Below the pieces are notes generated by a model that saw only the letters and a program-made list of their open reading frames with translations, searched no databases and was not told where the DNA came from. Of a DNA stretch of 7,538 bases, positions 1-6,563 are shown piece after piece (positions within the stretch are counted from its first letter, which is position 1; each line of letters begins with the position of its first letter). The DNA lies in contig CAAGRO010000082.1 of NCBI GenBank assembly GCA_900772695.1, positions 1 to 7,538 on the forward strand, written 5' to 3'. This stretch comes from an uncultured Oribacterium sp. (lineage in GTDB: Bacteria > Bacillota > Clostridia > Lachnospirales > Lachnospiraceae). The position numbers were made by a program, and so were the translations under genes.

Positions 1-873
1 GTGCGTCTTCACGTCATTTTTCTCCGAGCCGCCGTAGGGCGGGTTCATCAGGATCACATCGAACTGGTCCTTCTCGGTATAGTCGAGGACGTCCCGGAGC
101 AGCGAGTTGTCATGATAGACCTTCGGTACGTCGACGCCATGCAGCAGCATATTCGTGACGCAGAGCATGTACGGGAACTGCTTCTTCTCGATGCCGTAGA
201 TGGAGCTTCCGACCGCTTCCTGATCCGCGGTTGTCTTCACCTGCTGCTCGAGCTGCTTCAGCCAGCTCACGAGGAAGCCGCCGGTACCGCAGGCGAAGTC
301 CGCCATCTGCTCTCCGATCTGTGGCTTGATCATTTCCGCCATGAAATCGGTCACGGGTCTCGGAGTATAGAATTCGCCCGAGGATCCGGCGCTCTGTAGC
401 TCCTTCAGGATGGATTCATAGATATCCCCGAAGGCATGGCTCTCCGCGTAGTCACCTAAGTCGAGGCTGTCGACGACATTGACCACCTGACGCAGCAGGA
501 CGCCATCCTTCATGTACTGGTTTGCGTCCTCGAAGGTCGTTTTCACGATGGCCTTCCGGATCGGCGTGCCCGCATCGATGTCGAGCTTCTTCAGCGCCGG
601 GAAGAGCTGGTTGTTCACGAAGTCGAGCAGCTTGTCGCCGGTCAGCGCCGTGCCCTTTCCGTCGTCGACAGCCCAGTTCCGCCAGCGGAGCGGCTCCGGG
701 ATGATGGACCGGTAGTCGTCCTCGTCGAACTCCCAGTCCTCCTCCTTCGCGTCATATACCTTGAGAAAGAGCATCCACGCGATCTGTTCGATGCGCTGCG
801 CGTCGCCGTTGATGCCGGCGTCGTTCCGCATGATGTCCCTCAGTCTCTTTACGAAGCTTCCTAATTCACTCAT
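1..873 (-). CDS. hsdM: HsdM, type I restriction-modification DNA methyltransferase subunit (3' end outside window)
   Basis: Modification subunit of a type I restriction-modification enzyme. It transfers a methyl group from S-adenosylmethionine to adenine N6 and, with HsdS, forms the core that HsdR joins. The first 291 codons are visible. Residues 1-150 match the helical HsdM N-terminal domain (MSELGSFVKRLRD at the start). The catalytic domain follows, with GEFYTPR at 166-172, the SAM-binding motif DFACGTGGF at 192-200 and the N6-adenine catalytic motif NPPY at 277-280. The rest of the catalytic domain and the C-terminus lie beyond the left edge; full-length relatives have about 500 residues. 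The ATG at 873 is 8 bases after the hsdR stop, with a weak GA-rich ribosome site (AGAGAGG) inside the hsdR end, so the two genes are cotranscribed and probably coupled. No internal stop or frameshift is seen. Family assignment is secure; specificity cannot be told without HsdS. Confidence 0.95.
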   Translation of the reverse strand, partial: MSELGSFVKRLRDIMRNDAGINGDAQRIEQIAWMLFLKVYDAKEEDWEFDEDDYRSIIPEPLRWRNWAVDDGKGTALTGDKLLDFVNNQLFPALKKLDIDAGTPIRKAIVKTTFEDANQYMKDGVLLRQVVNVVDSLDLGDYAESHAFGDIYESILKELQSAGSSGEFYTPRPVTDFMAEMIKPQIGEQMADFACGTGGFLVSWLKQLEQQVKTTADQEAVGSSIYGIEKKQFPYMLCVTNMLLHGVDVPKVYHDNSLLRDVLDYTEKDQFDVILMNPPYGGSEKNDVKTH

Positions 874-881
874 CTATCTGT

Positions 882-3206
882 TTATGCCTCTCTGTATAGT
901 TCGTTTTCAAGTTCCCGGATGGTCTTCTTATAGCCGTCCTTGCCGCCGAAGAGCTTCGCGATGCGGGCCGGATTTCCGAGCCGGCAGAACGGGTCGAGCT
1001 TCAGCACCTCGGTCTTTTCGATTTCACGCACGCCATCCTGCGCGTACTTGTCGAGCAGCGCCTCGATCACCTCGCGCGCCACTCCGCTGAAGCGGTGCAG
1101 GAAGTCCCGCTTTTTCACATTGTCCGCACGCTCCTTCCGTGTGAGCGGCTTCTGATCGTAGGCCACATGGGTGATGAAGTCGAAGTCGTCGACGTCCTCC
1201 ATGTGTTCGTCCTTTTTCATCTGTTCGAGGTCAATGCCATGGGCGCGCAGTTCGTCACGGATGGCCTCTTTTTTTTCGGTCTCCGACCATTTACGGATGA
1301 AGTCCGAGAGCTCGGCGTAGCTGCCGCGGATGTTGCGGCGGGTGTAGTCGATGATGTTCTCCTGCCGGAGGAGCTTGCCGTTCACGTCATAGACGGAGAC
1401 GGTCTCCTGAATGAGGCGGACCGGTGCGCCGCTGGCGTCCACATAGTTGATCGGCGGTTTTTCCGTCGGTGGCTTCGTCGGCGGGGTCGGTACCTTCGGG
1501 CCCTTCCCCGGCTGGAAATCGTCGACCTGCTCGACCGGGCCATCCCAGTCAGGATCCGCGAAAAGACGCGCCACGCCTCGGAAATCCATGACGGTGAAGC
1601 TGAGCTTGCCCTGATCCTCGCGCACACGGGTACCGCGGCCGATGATCTGCTTAAACTGCGTCATGGAGTTGATGTTCTTATCGAGCACGATCAGCTTCGT
1701 CATCTTACAGTCGGAGCCGGTCGACAGGAGCTCGGAGGTGGTCGCGATGACCGGATACTTCGAGGCGACGGAGATGAAGTAATCGAGCTTGCTCTTTCCG
1801 TAGTCGTCGGAGCCGGTGATGCGCACCACGTAGTCCGGATGCTGCTTCATCATGTCCTGGTTCATCTGAACGAGCGCAACCCGCATGCGTTCGGCAGCGT
1901 CCTCGGTAGCACAGAACACGATGGTCTTCTGCATTCGCCCATAGTGCTTCAGGTACTCCGTGATCTGGAAGGCGACTTCGTCGATACGGTCAGCGAGGAC
2001 GATGTTGTAATCGTAGTCGGTGTTGTTGTAGATGCGATCCTCGATCTCGCGGCCATAGTAGTCGCGCTGGCCCTTGAACGGACGCCAGCCGTCGCTGATG
2101 TTCAGTGTCATGCCGAGCACACGGAATGGTGCGAGGAAGCCATCGTCGATGCCGGTCTTCAGGCTGTATTCATAGATCGGTTTTCCGAAGTAATCGATGT
2201 TTGAGACGTAGCTCGTCTCCTTCGGGGTGGCCGTCATACCGATCTGGGTAGCATGAGCGAAATAATCCAGGACCTTACGCCAGCGGCTGTCCTCCTTTGC
2301 GGAGCCGCGGTGACACTCATCGACGATGATGAGGTCGAAGAAGTCCGGATCGAAGAGCTCACTGTAGTGCTCCTGATCATTGTCCCCGACGAGCTGCTGG
2401 TAGAGCGCGAAGTAGACCTCGTAGGAGGTGATGGTGTCGCGCCGGTCCTTCGCGAAGTTCACCTTATGGATGACCTTCTCGAGCGGGGCGAAGTCCTGCT
2501 GGATCGACTGGTCCACGAGGTTGTTGCGGTCGGCGAGGTAGAGGACCTTGCGCTTCACACCGCTGCTGAGCAGGCGGTAGACGATCTGGAAGGCGGTGTA
2601 GGTCTTGCCGGTACCGGTCGCCATGACGAGCAGGATGCGGTCCTGCCCACGCGCGATGGCGTCGAGAGTCCGGTTGACGGCATTACGCTGATAGTAACGC
2701 GGCGGGTAGGTGGTCTGGCTCGAGTAGAACGGCTGCGCGATGAGCTTCTCCTCTTCTGCATTGAGGCCCTGGCCGTCGTTTCGCTCCGCCTTATAGCGCG
2801 CGACAAGCGCGTCCACGGTTGGGAAGGCATCCATCGGGAGGGTCCGCTCCGCGCCGGTCAGGAAGTCGTACTCCTGGAAGCCGTCTCCGTTTGAGCTGTA
2901 GGCGAACGGGACGTCCATCATCTCCGCGTATTCCTTCGCCTGCTGCAGACCATGCGAGATGCTGTGCTTGTTATCCTTCGCCTCGACGATCGCGATCGGA
3001 TGATATTTGTTGAGGTAGAGGATGTAGTCCGCCTTCTTCGCGGACTCACGGTAGGCAACATTGCCCTTCAGACTGATGCGGCCATCCGTGATCTTCGTCT
3101 CCATCGTGATGTTGACACCGTTCTCCCAGCCGGCAGCATTCAGCGCAGGCGTGATGTAGTTCAGCTTGATATCCTCCTCGGTCATCTGCTTTTTATCGAG
3201 AATCAT
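882..3206 (-). CDS. hsdR: HsdR, type I restriction enzyme endonuclease/translocase subunit (EcoEI-like)
   Basis: Restriction subunit of the type I complex: an ATP-driven DNA translocase with a nuclease domain. The product is 774 residues, normal for the EcoEI-type branch. The N-terminal HSDR_N nuclease core has D60 in ADYILY and E75-x-K77 in VEAKD. Superfamily 2 helicase motifs follow: Walker A ATGTGKT at 196-202, DECH at 296-299, MTATP at 324-328, and motif VI QIIGRGTRVRE at 520-530. A proline/lysine-rich linker (about 566-585) leads into the EcoEI-type C-terminal domain that docks on the methylase. I chose the ATG at 3206 because GGGGGT at 3219-3214 lies about 7 bases upstream; a TTG five codons earlier overlaps that site and is a poor start. 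All motifs are intact. The gene lies 72 bases downstream of the ATPase gene and directly upstream of hsdM. A TATAAA at 3237-3232 could be a -10 box, but no convincing -35 accompanies it. Confidence 0.96.
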   Translation of the reverse strand: MILDKKQMTEEDIKLNYITPALNAAGWENGVNITMETKITDGRISLKGNVAYRESAKKADYILYLNKYHPIAIVEAKDNKHSISHGLQQAKEYAEMMDVPFAYSSNGDGFQEYDFLTGAERTLPMDAFPTVDALVARYKAERNDGQGLNAEEEKLIAQPFYSSQTTYPPRYYQRNAVNRTLDAIARGQDRILLVMATGTGKTYTAFQIVYRLLSSGVKRKVLYLADRNNLVDQSIQQDFAPLEKVIHKVNFAKDRRDTITSYEVYFALYQQLVGDNDQEHYSELFDPDFFDLIIVDECHRGSAKEDSRWRKVLDYFAHATQIGMTATPKETSYVSNIDYFGKPIYEYSLKTGIDDGFLAPFRVLGMTLNISDGWRPFKGQRDYYGREIEDRIYNNTDYDYNIVLADRIDEVAFQITEYLKHYGRMQKTIVFCATEDAAERMRVALVQMNQDMMKQHPDYVVRITGSDDYGKSKLDYFISVASKYPVIATTSELLSTGSDCKMTKLIVLDKNINSMTQFKQIIGRGTRVREDQGKLSFTVMDFRGVARLFADPDWDGPVEQVDDFQPGKGPKVPTPPTKPPTEKPPINYVDASGAPVRLIQETVSVYDVNGKLLRQENIIDYTRRNIRGSYAELSDFIRKWSETEKKEAIRDELRAHGIDLEQMKKDEHMEDVDDFDFITHVAYDQKPLTRKERADNVKKRDFLHRFSGVAREVIEALLDKYAQDGVREIEKTEVLKLDPFCRLGNPARIAKLFGGKDGYKKTIRELENELYREA

Positions 3207-3278
3207 CCGATCTACCCCCAATCTGCTGAATTTTATAACTGTATTTGATTTTATCAGAAAATACCATGAATTTACAGA

Positions 3279-4607
3279 TTACACCAGAAAAGGCAAGAGA
3301 TAAAACGGTTTCAACCATAGAGCTTCTTCTTTTCCGGCATCTTTCTGTGATATCAGATATGCGTTATGAACATTCTGAGTATACTTTTTGCAGAATTCCG
3401 TGATCGATTCATGTTTCCCGAAGCCGGAAGACTTGATTTCGAATGCATTGATTTTACTTCCGTCCGAAATCAGGAAATCGACCTCATAATAATGGGTACT
3501 CTCCTTTTTGTTCCAGGTGTGATAGTACAGTTCTCTTCCAGACGCCGCAATCATCTGAGCGACCAGATTCTCATAAAGATACCCGAGATTTGCAGGTAGT
3601 TTATCGGAAAGCAGCTTCGCATAAATGTCATTTTCTGTTACTGGGCGGTCGATAAACATGAGTGTAACAAACAATCCTGTATCCGAAAGATATAATTTGT
3701 AGCTGTCAAAATCTTTCGTGTCGGCCAGGGAGACCCTCGGATTGGTGGAATTATAGGATGGCAGAACGGTTTTCGAATCGATCAGCTCATATAAGAGTTC
3801 TTCTGTCCTGATCGTGGCTCTTTTTCCGATTGCGGTTGTAATGCGATATTTTCTTGCGTCCTTTGCCAGCTGTGCCGGAATCGCATGATACAATGCCGAT
3901 ATCCTTCCGGAAGGATCGATCTTCTTAAAATCTTCCTCATACAGAGATATGATCTGCCTCTTTACCAGATCGATTTCTGAAAAGTTTTTCCCATCGATAT
4001 AAGCTTCGACTGCCTGTGGCATACCTCCTACCGCCATGTAGATTCTCAGATCCCGCATTAATTTGCGGTTCGTCGCCTGTCCGATGGCGGATCCACTGGC
4101 ATAAATCTGCCGTAACAGCTCATAATTCATACCCGTGGCATCACAGAATTCTTCATAATCCATAGGATAGACTTCGATCTTCATTTCCTCTGAAGGGATC
4201 AGAATATCCTTTACATTTTTCTTTATCGAAATCAAGGATCCCGTTTCCAGATAGCTGTATCTGCCGTCCTGAACGAGATGCTTGATTGCCTGTCTGGCCT
4301 TCGGAAACAACTGTACTTCATCAAAAATAATGAGAGAATCATGTTCATATAATGTGATTCCGGTTTCTGCCTGCAGTCTCAGAAAGAAAAGATTTAAATT
4401 CCCGATATCATCGAAGCAGTCCAGAATATTGCTTGTTGCTTTTGAAAAATCAATCAGAATATACGATCTGTATTCGTTTCTGGCAAAGGTCTCCGCGATG
4501 GTGGACTTACCAACACGTCGTGCACCTTCAAGCAATACAGCATATTTATCTGAATACAGCTTTTTCCATTCCAGTAATTTTTCATATGTCTTTCTTTTGA
4601 AATACAT
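3279..4607 (-). CDS. AAA_14/DUF4143-type ATPase with nuclease-like C-terminal domain
   Basis: The 442-residue product matches the COG1373-like family of AAA+ ATPases with a DUF4143 tail, common in anaerobes; its biological role is not established. Visible parts are Walker A GARRVGKST (28-36), Walker B LIIFDE (92-97), a sensor-like TGS (122-124), a middle helical region, and a C-terminal region with YEVDF (374-378) and FEIKSS (389-394). The E347, D377 and E390-x-K392 pattern resembles a PD-(D/E)xK nuclease fold, as proposed for DUF4143; activity here is inference. The frame is open back to 4751, but I start at ATG 4607. It has GGAGG five bases upstream, and the promoter at 4660-4632 lies inside the longer frame, whose extra 48 residues only translate the 33-bp repeats. 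The gene is much more AT-rich than hsdR and trxB on either side, suggesting acquisition by transfer. It precedes hsdR on the same strand, so readthrough into hsdRM is possible. Confidence 0.88.
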   Translation of the reverse strand: MYFKRKTYEKLLEWKKLYSDKYAVLLEGARRVGKSTIAETFARNEYRSYILIDFSKATSNILDCFDDIGNLNLFFLRLQAETGITLYEHDSLIIFDEVQLFPKARQAIKHLVQDGRYSYLETGSLISIKKNVKDILIPSEEMKIEVYPMDYEEFCDATGMNYELLRQIYASGSAIGQATNRKLMRDLRIYMAVGGMPQAVEAYIDGKNFSEIDLVKRQIISLYEEDFKKIDPSGRISALYHAIPAQLAKDARKYRITTAIGKRATIRTEELLYELIDSKTVLPSYNSTNPRVSLADTKDFDSYKLYLSDTGLFVTLMFIDRPVTENDIYAKLLSDKLPANLGYLYENLVAQMIAASGRELYYHTWNKKESTHYYEVDFLISDGSKINAFEIKSSGFGKHESITEFCKKYTQNVHNAYLISQKDAGKEEALWLKPFYLLPFLV

Positions 4608-4610
4608 AGT

Positions 4611-4617
4611 CACCTCC
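4611..4617 (-). promoter_or_regulatory. Ribosome binding site deciding the ATPase start
   Basis: On the minus strand GGAGGTG ends three bases before the ATG at 4607, putting GGAGG at an ideal spacing of five. It is the strongest Shine-Dalgarno sequence near this gene and argues against the open frame that continues 48 codons upstream. Confidence 0.8.
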
Positions 4618-4631
4618 ATCTGTATGAGCCT

Positions 4632-4660
4632 ATTATATCGTCGGAAGTACATTTCTTCAA
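4632..4660 (-). promoter_or_regulatory. Sigma-A-type promoter of the ATPase gene
   Basis: Reading the minus strand, TTGAAG (4660-4655) is followed after exactly 17 bases by a perfect TATAAT (4637-4632). Transcription would begin near 4625, giving a leader of about 18 bases that contains the ribosome site. The -35 box is part of the leftmost 33-bp repeat unit, so anything that binds the repeats could compete with or recruit RNA polymerase. The match is 4/6 for -35 and 6/6 for -10. The promoter itself is a prediction. Confidence 0.7.
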
Positions 4661-4812
4661 TGCACGTTGACTCTAAAATGTACATTTCTTCAATATGTAT
4701 ATATTTGAAAATATCCAATTCTTCAACATCGGCATCTTTAAAAACATACATTTCTTCAGTATATATGATTCATGAAATGCGCATTTCTTCAATAGACGCA
4801 CCTTCAATCGAT
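4648..4812. repeat. Five phased 33-bp degenerate tandem repeats upstream of the ATPase gene
   Basis: The core ATTTCTTCAA or a one-base variant begins at 4651, 4684, 4717, 4750 and 4783, a period of exactly 33 bases each time. Units are 4648-4680, 4681-4713, 4714-4746, 4747-4779 and 4780-4812. The first half is best conserved (TACATTTCTTCAAT), and the first four units also end in an A-rich stretch such as AAAATG; the middle is variable. Thirty-three base pairs is about three helical turns, so the cores lie on one face of the DNA. On the minus strand each core reads TTGAAGAAAT, and in the unit nearest the gene this provides the -35 box. Either a decayed minisatellite or an iterated operator would fit. 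Confidence 0.8.
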
Positions 4813-4853
4813 GTTGGCATCAGAGAGGAAATATGCCTGAATGATGCCAACAT
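4811..4853. repeat. 12-bp perfect inverted repeat with 19-base spacer
   Basis: ATGTTGGCATCA at 4811-4822 is the exact reverse complement of TGATGCCAACAT at 4842-4853. Pairing could extend outward by a few wobble and Watson-Crick pairs to 4808/4856. No T-run follows on either strand, so it is not an obvious intrinsic terminator. It lies directly next to the 33-bp repeat block and could be an operator, a recombination site, or the scar of an insertion at the boundary of the AT-rich segment. Its function is unknown. Confidence 0.6.
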
Positions 4854-4880
4854 TGGCCTGAAATTCCCCAGTCATTAACT

Positions 4881-4928
4881 GAAAAAAGATGGAAAAAGAT
4901 ACAGCATAGAGCCGAAGCCCTATGCTGT
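4881..4928 (-). terminator. Rho-independent terminator of trxA-trxB
   Basis: On the minus strand ACAGCATAGGGC (4928-4917) and GCTCTATGCTGT (4912-4901) form a 12-bp stem with one G-U pair, capped by a TTCG tetraloop. The stem is followed by two T-runs, TTTTT and TTTTTT (4898-4883). It lies 112 bases after the trxB stop and before the ATPase promoter, so it separates the two transcription units. The interval 4929-5040 holds nothing else I can identify. Confidence 0.88.
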
Positions 4929-5040
4929 GTCATGGTTTAAAGATTTGTAGTATCAATTACTTACGGTATATCTGCGGTTTTTCGTGCGAAAACATAGTCG
5001 GTATCGCTTGATAAGTCAGCTCTGAATATATAGCCCCAGT

Positions 5041-5982
5041 CTAAGAAACTTTTGAATCATTTCTCGCGATATACTCTTCTGCCATATGAACGGCGACGGC
5101 ACCGTCGGCCACCGCGGTGACGATCTGGCGAAGGGCTTTCGTCCGGACGTCGCCGACGGCATAGACGCCTGGGATGTTCGTTTCCGTACTTTCACCGGCT
5201 GCGATATAGCCGTGATCGTCGAGCGTGAGCTGTCCGGCGACGAGTTCGGTGGCGGGTTTTCTGCCGACGCTGACAAACAGGCCGTCGCAGGCGAGTGTTG
5301 ACTCTTCGCTCGTGACGGTATCCTTCAGGCGTACGCCGGTCAAGTGCTCGTCATGAAGCAGTTCCGTGACGGTGCTGTTCCACCGGAAGTCAACATTGGC
5401 CGTATGCAGGAGCTGGTCATGATAGATTTTCTCGGCACGTAAGCTGTCTCTACGATGAACGAGGATGACCTTCTGCGCGATACGGCTGAGAAGGAGGGCG
5501 TCGGCAACGGCGGAGTTGCCACCGCCTACGACGACCACGGTTTTCCCTCGGTAGAACATCCCGTCACAGGCCGCACAGTACGCGACGCCACGTCCGACCA
5601 GGGCCCGCTCTTCGGGGATTCCAAGCGCCCGGGGTGTCGCACCGGTCGCGATCACGACCGTCTTTCCGAGATAGGTACCGGAGCTGGTTTCCACTCGCTT
5701 CGGTGTTTCGCTCAACTCCAGCTTCGAGACTTCCGCGTACTCCGTGACGGCACCAAATTTCTCCGCCTGCTGCTGCATTTTCTCGCCCAGGGTAAAGCCG
5801 TCGATGCCATCCTCAAAGCCCGGATAATTATCGATCTGCTGGGACAGCGCCATCTGCCCGCCGGCGGACAGCTTCTCCAGCACCACCGTGTCGAGACCGT
5901 CTCTCGCGGCATAGAGTGCGGATGTATAGCCACCCGGACCGCCGCCCACGATGATCATATCGTATACATGATTCGGATTCAT
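5041..5982 (-). CDS. trxB: TrxB, thioredoxin reductase (NADPH)
   Basis: FAD-dependent cytoplasmic enzyme that passes electrons from NADPH to thioredoxin. The 313-residue product has the normal bacterial length. Features in order: FAD dinucleotide-binding motif GGGPGG at 13-18, the ATG(A)xP segment near 112-117, redox-active CAAC at 136-139, NADPH-binding GGGNSA at 153-158, the HRRDSLRA segment (176-183) that recognises the NADP 2'-phosphate, and the terminal FAD motif YAVGD near 274-278. All catalytic elements are present. I chose ATG 5982 because AGGAGGG lies seven bases upstream; an in-frame GTG at 6012 adds ten residues without a comparable ribosome site. The gene lies 101 bases behind trxA on the same strand, with its terminator downstream, so the pair forms one redox operon. 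The HRRxxxR signature makes NADPH more likely than ferredoxin as donor. Confidence 0.96.
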   Translation of the reverse strand: MNPNHVYDMIIVGGGPGGYTSALYAARDGLDTVVLEKLSAGGQMALSQQIDNYPGFEDGIDGFTLGEKMQQQAEKFGAVTEYAEVSKLELSETPKRVETSSGTYLGKTVVIATGATPRALGIPEERALVGRGVAYCAACDGMFYRGKTVVVVGGGNSAVADALLLSRIAQKVILVHRRDSLRAEKIYHDQLLHTANVDFRWNSTVTELLHDEHLTGVRLKDTVTSEESTLACDGLFVSVGRKPATELVAGQLTLDDHGYIAAGESTETNIPGVYAVGDVRTKALRQIVTAVADGAVAVHMAEEYIARNDSKVS

Positions 5983-6035
5983 AGAACTTCCCTCCTGCTC
6001 ACTTTCGCTCACGTTACCTGCGCTTCTGTCTTTTC

Positions 6036-6060
6036 GTGGCGGTTTCTATGAAACGGCCAC
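6036..6060 (-). other. Intercistronic hairpin between trxA and trxB
   Basis: GTGGCGGTTTC (6036-6046) and GAAACGGCCAC (6050-6060) form an 11-bp stem with one central mismatch and a three-base loop. No U-run follows on the minus strand, so full termination is unlikely. It might stabilise the trxA end of the message or set the trxA:trxB ratio; that is inference. Confidence 0.5.
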
Positions 6061-6083
6061 CTGCGGCGACATCACCGACGCGA

Positions 6084-6410
6084 TTACGCTCTTTCCATAG
6101 CGGCCTGGATGAAGCGCTCGATCGCGGCCTTCGAGTCCGGTGCCACGATCGAATCGACCGCCTTTCCGCCGCGATAAAGAACCAGCGTCGGAATTACCTC
6201 GATCTTCTCCGCTTCTGCGAGCTGCGGCTCCTCATCGATATTCACCTTTCCGATGACGAGCTGATCGCCGTACTCTTCCGCAATTTTCTCATAGGCCGGC
6301 GCGATCCTGCGGCAGTAAACACACCACGGTGCCCAGTAGTCGACCAACACCGGTTTCTCTTCGTGCATGAACTGATCAAACTGTGCTTTATTCATATTGA
6401 TGGCGGACAT
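6084..6410 (-). CDS. trxA: TrxA, thioredoxin with unusual WCVYC active site
   Basis: Small cytoplasmic thiol-disulfide oxidoreductase, reduced by the TrxB encoded next to it. The 108-residue length is that of a single thioredoxin domain. Visible are the buried Asp24 (VDYWA), the active site W29-C30-V31-Y32-C33, Lys56 in GKVNID, the cis-proline P74 in VIPTL, and the C-terminal helix. The canonical active site is WCGPC; here Gly-Pro is replaced by Val-Tyr, which should change the redox potential and target range. I start at ATG 6410, eight bases after GGAGG; an in-frame upstream ATG overlaps that ribosome site. It is the first gene of the operon, preceded by a clear promoter and two candidate operators. 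Identity as a thioredoxin-fold protein is firm. Whether it is the housekeeping thioredoxin or a specialised one cannot be decided from this window. Confidence 0.94.
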   Translation of the reverse strand: MSAINMNKAQFDQFMHEEKPVLVDYWAPWCVYCRRIAPAYEKIAEEYGDQLVIGKVNIDEEPQLAEAEKIEVIPTLVLYRGGKAVDSIVAPDSKAAIERFIQAAMERA

Positions 6411-6479
6411 AGACCTTACCTCCATTTTCTGATTTAACCTGTATGGCTATCTTGACTTATCTGTAATCTATTTTTGTAA

Positions 6480-6494
6480 TAGGAACCATTCCTA
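6480..6494. promoter_or_regulatory. Candidate operator just downstream of the trxA -10 box
   Basis: TAGGAA (6480-6485) and TTCCTA (6489-6494) form a perfect 6-bp inverted repeat with a three-base centre. The site covers the expected transcription start, a position where a bound protein would block initiation. The AT-flanked shape is compatible with a Fur/PerR-type or other dimeric repressor, but I cannot assign a regulator. Confidence 0.5.
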
Positions 6495-6499
6495 ATAAT

Positions 6500-6528
6500 G
6501 TTATACAGGATAAGCTTGGGCTGGTCAA
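6500..6528 (-). promoter_or_regulatory. Sigma-A-type promoter of trxA-trxB
   Basis: On the minus strand TTGACC (6528-6523) is separated by exactly 17 bases from TATAAC (6505-6500); each matches consensus at 5 of 6 positions. The start would lie near 6493, leaving a leader of about 80 bases. This is the best promoter in the window. Confidence 0.82.
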
Positions 6529-6535
6529 TAGAAAA

Positions 6536-6550
6536 TGATAATAATTATTA
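6536..6550. promoter_or_regulatory. Candidate PerR/Fur-family box upstream of the trxA promoter
   Basis: On the minus strand TAATAATTATTATCA matches the PerR consensus TTATAATNATTATAA at 13 of its 15 positions if the central N is counted as a match. It contains the perfect 12-bp palindrome TAATAATTATTA (6539-6550). It ends seven bases upstream of the -35 box. PerR controls peroxide-response genes in Firmicutes, which suits a thioredoxin operon. The region is AT-rich, so a chance match is possible. Confidence 0.5.
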
Positions 6551-6563
6551 ATTTAGCCATACT

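Noticed and set aside
1095..2204. 369-codon open frame on the plus strand
   Set aside because: It is antisense to hsdR, whose product has every expected motif; the plus-strand translation shows no recognisable domain and arises from GC-rich codon bias.
4608..4751. 48-residue N-terminal extension of the ATPase
   Set aside because: It only translates the 33-bp repeats, contains the likely promoter, and lacks a ribosome site as good as the one before the ATG at 4607.
4282..4878. 198-codon open frame on the plus strand
   Set aside because: It is the antisense of the ATPase N-terminus and the repeat block and has no ribosome site or recognisable domain.
5983..6012. GTG start adding ten residues to TrxB
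   Set aside because: The ATG at 5982 has AGGAGGG at ideal spacing and begins the normal TrxB N-terminus just before the FAD motif.
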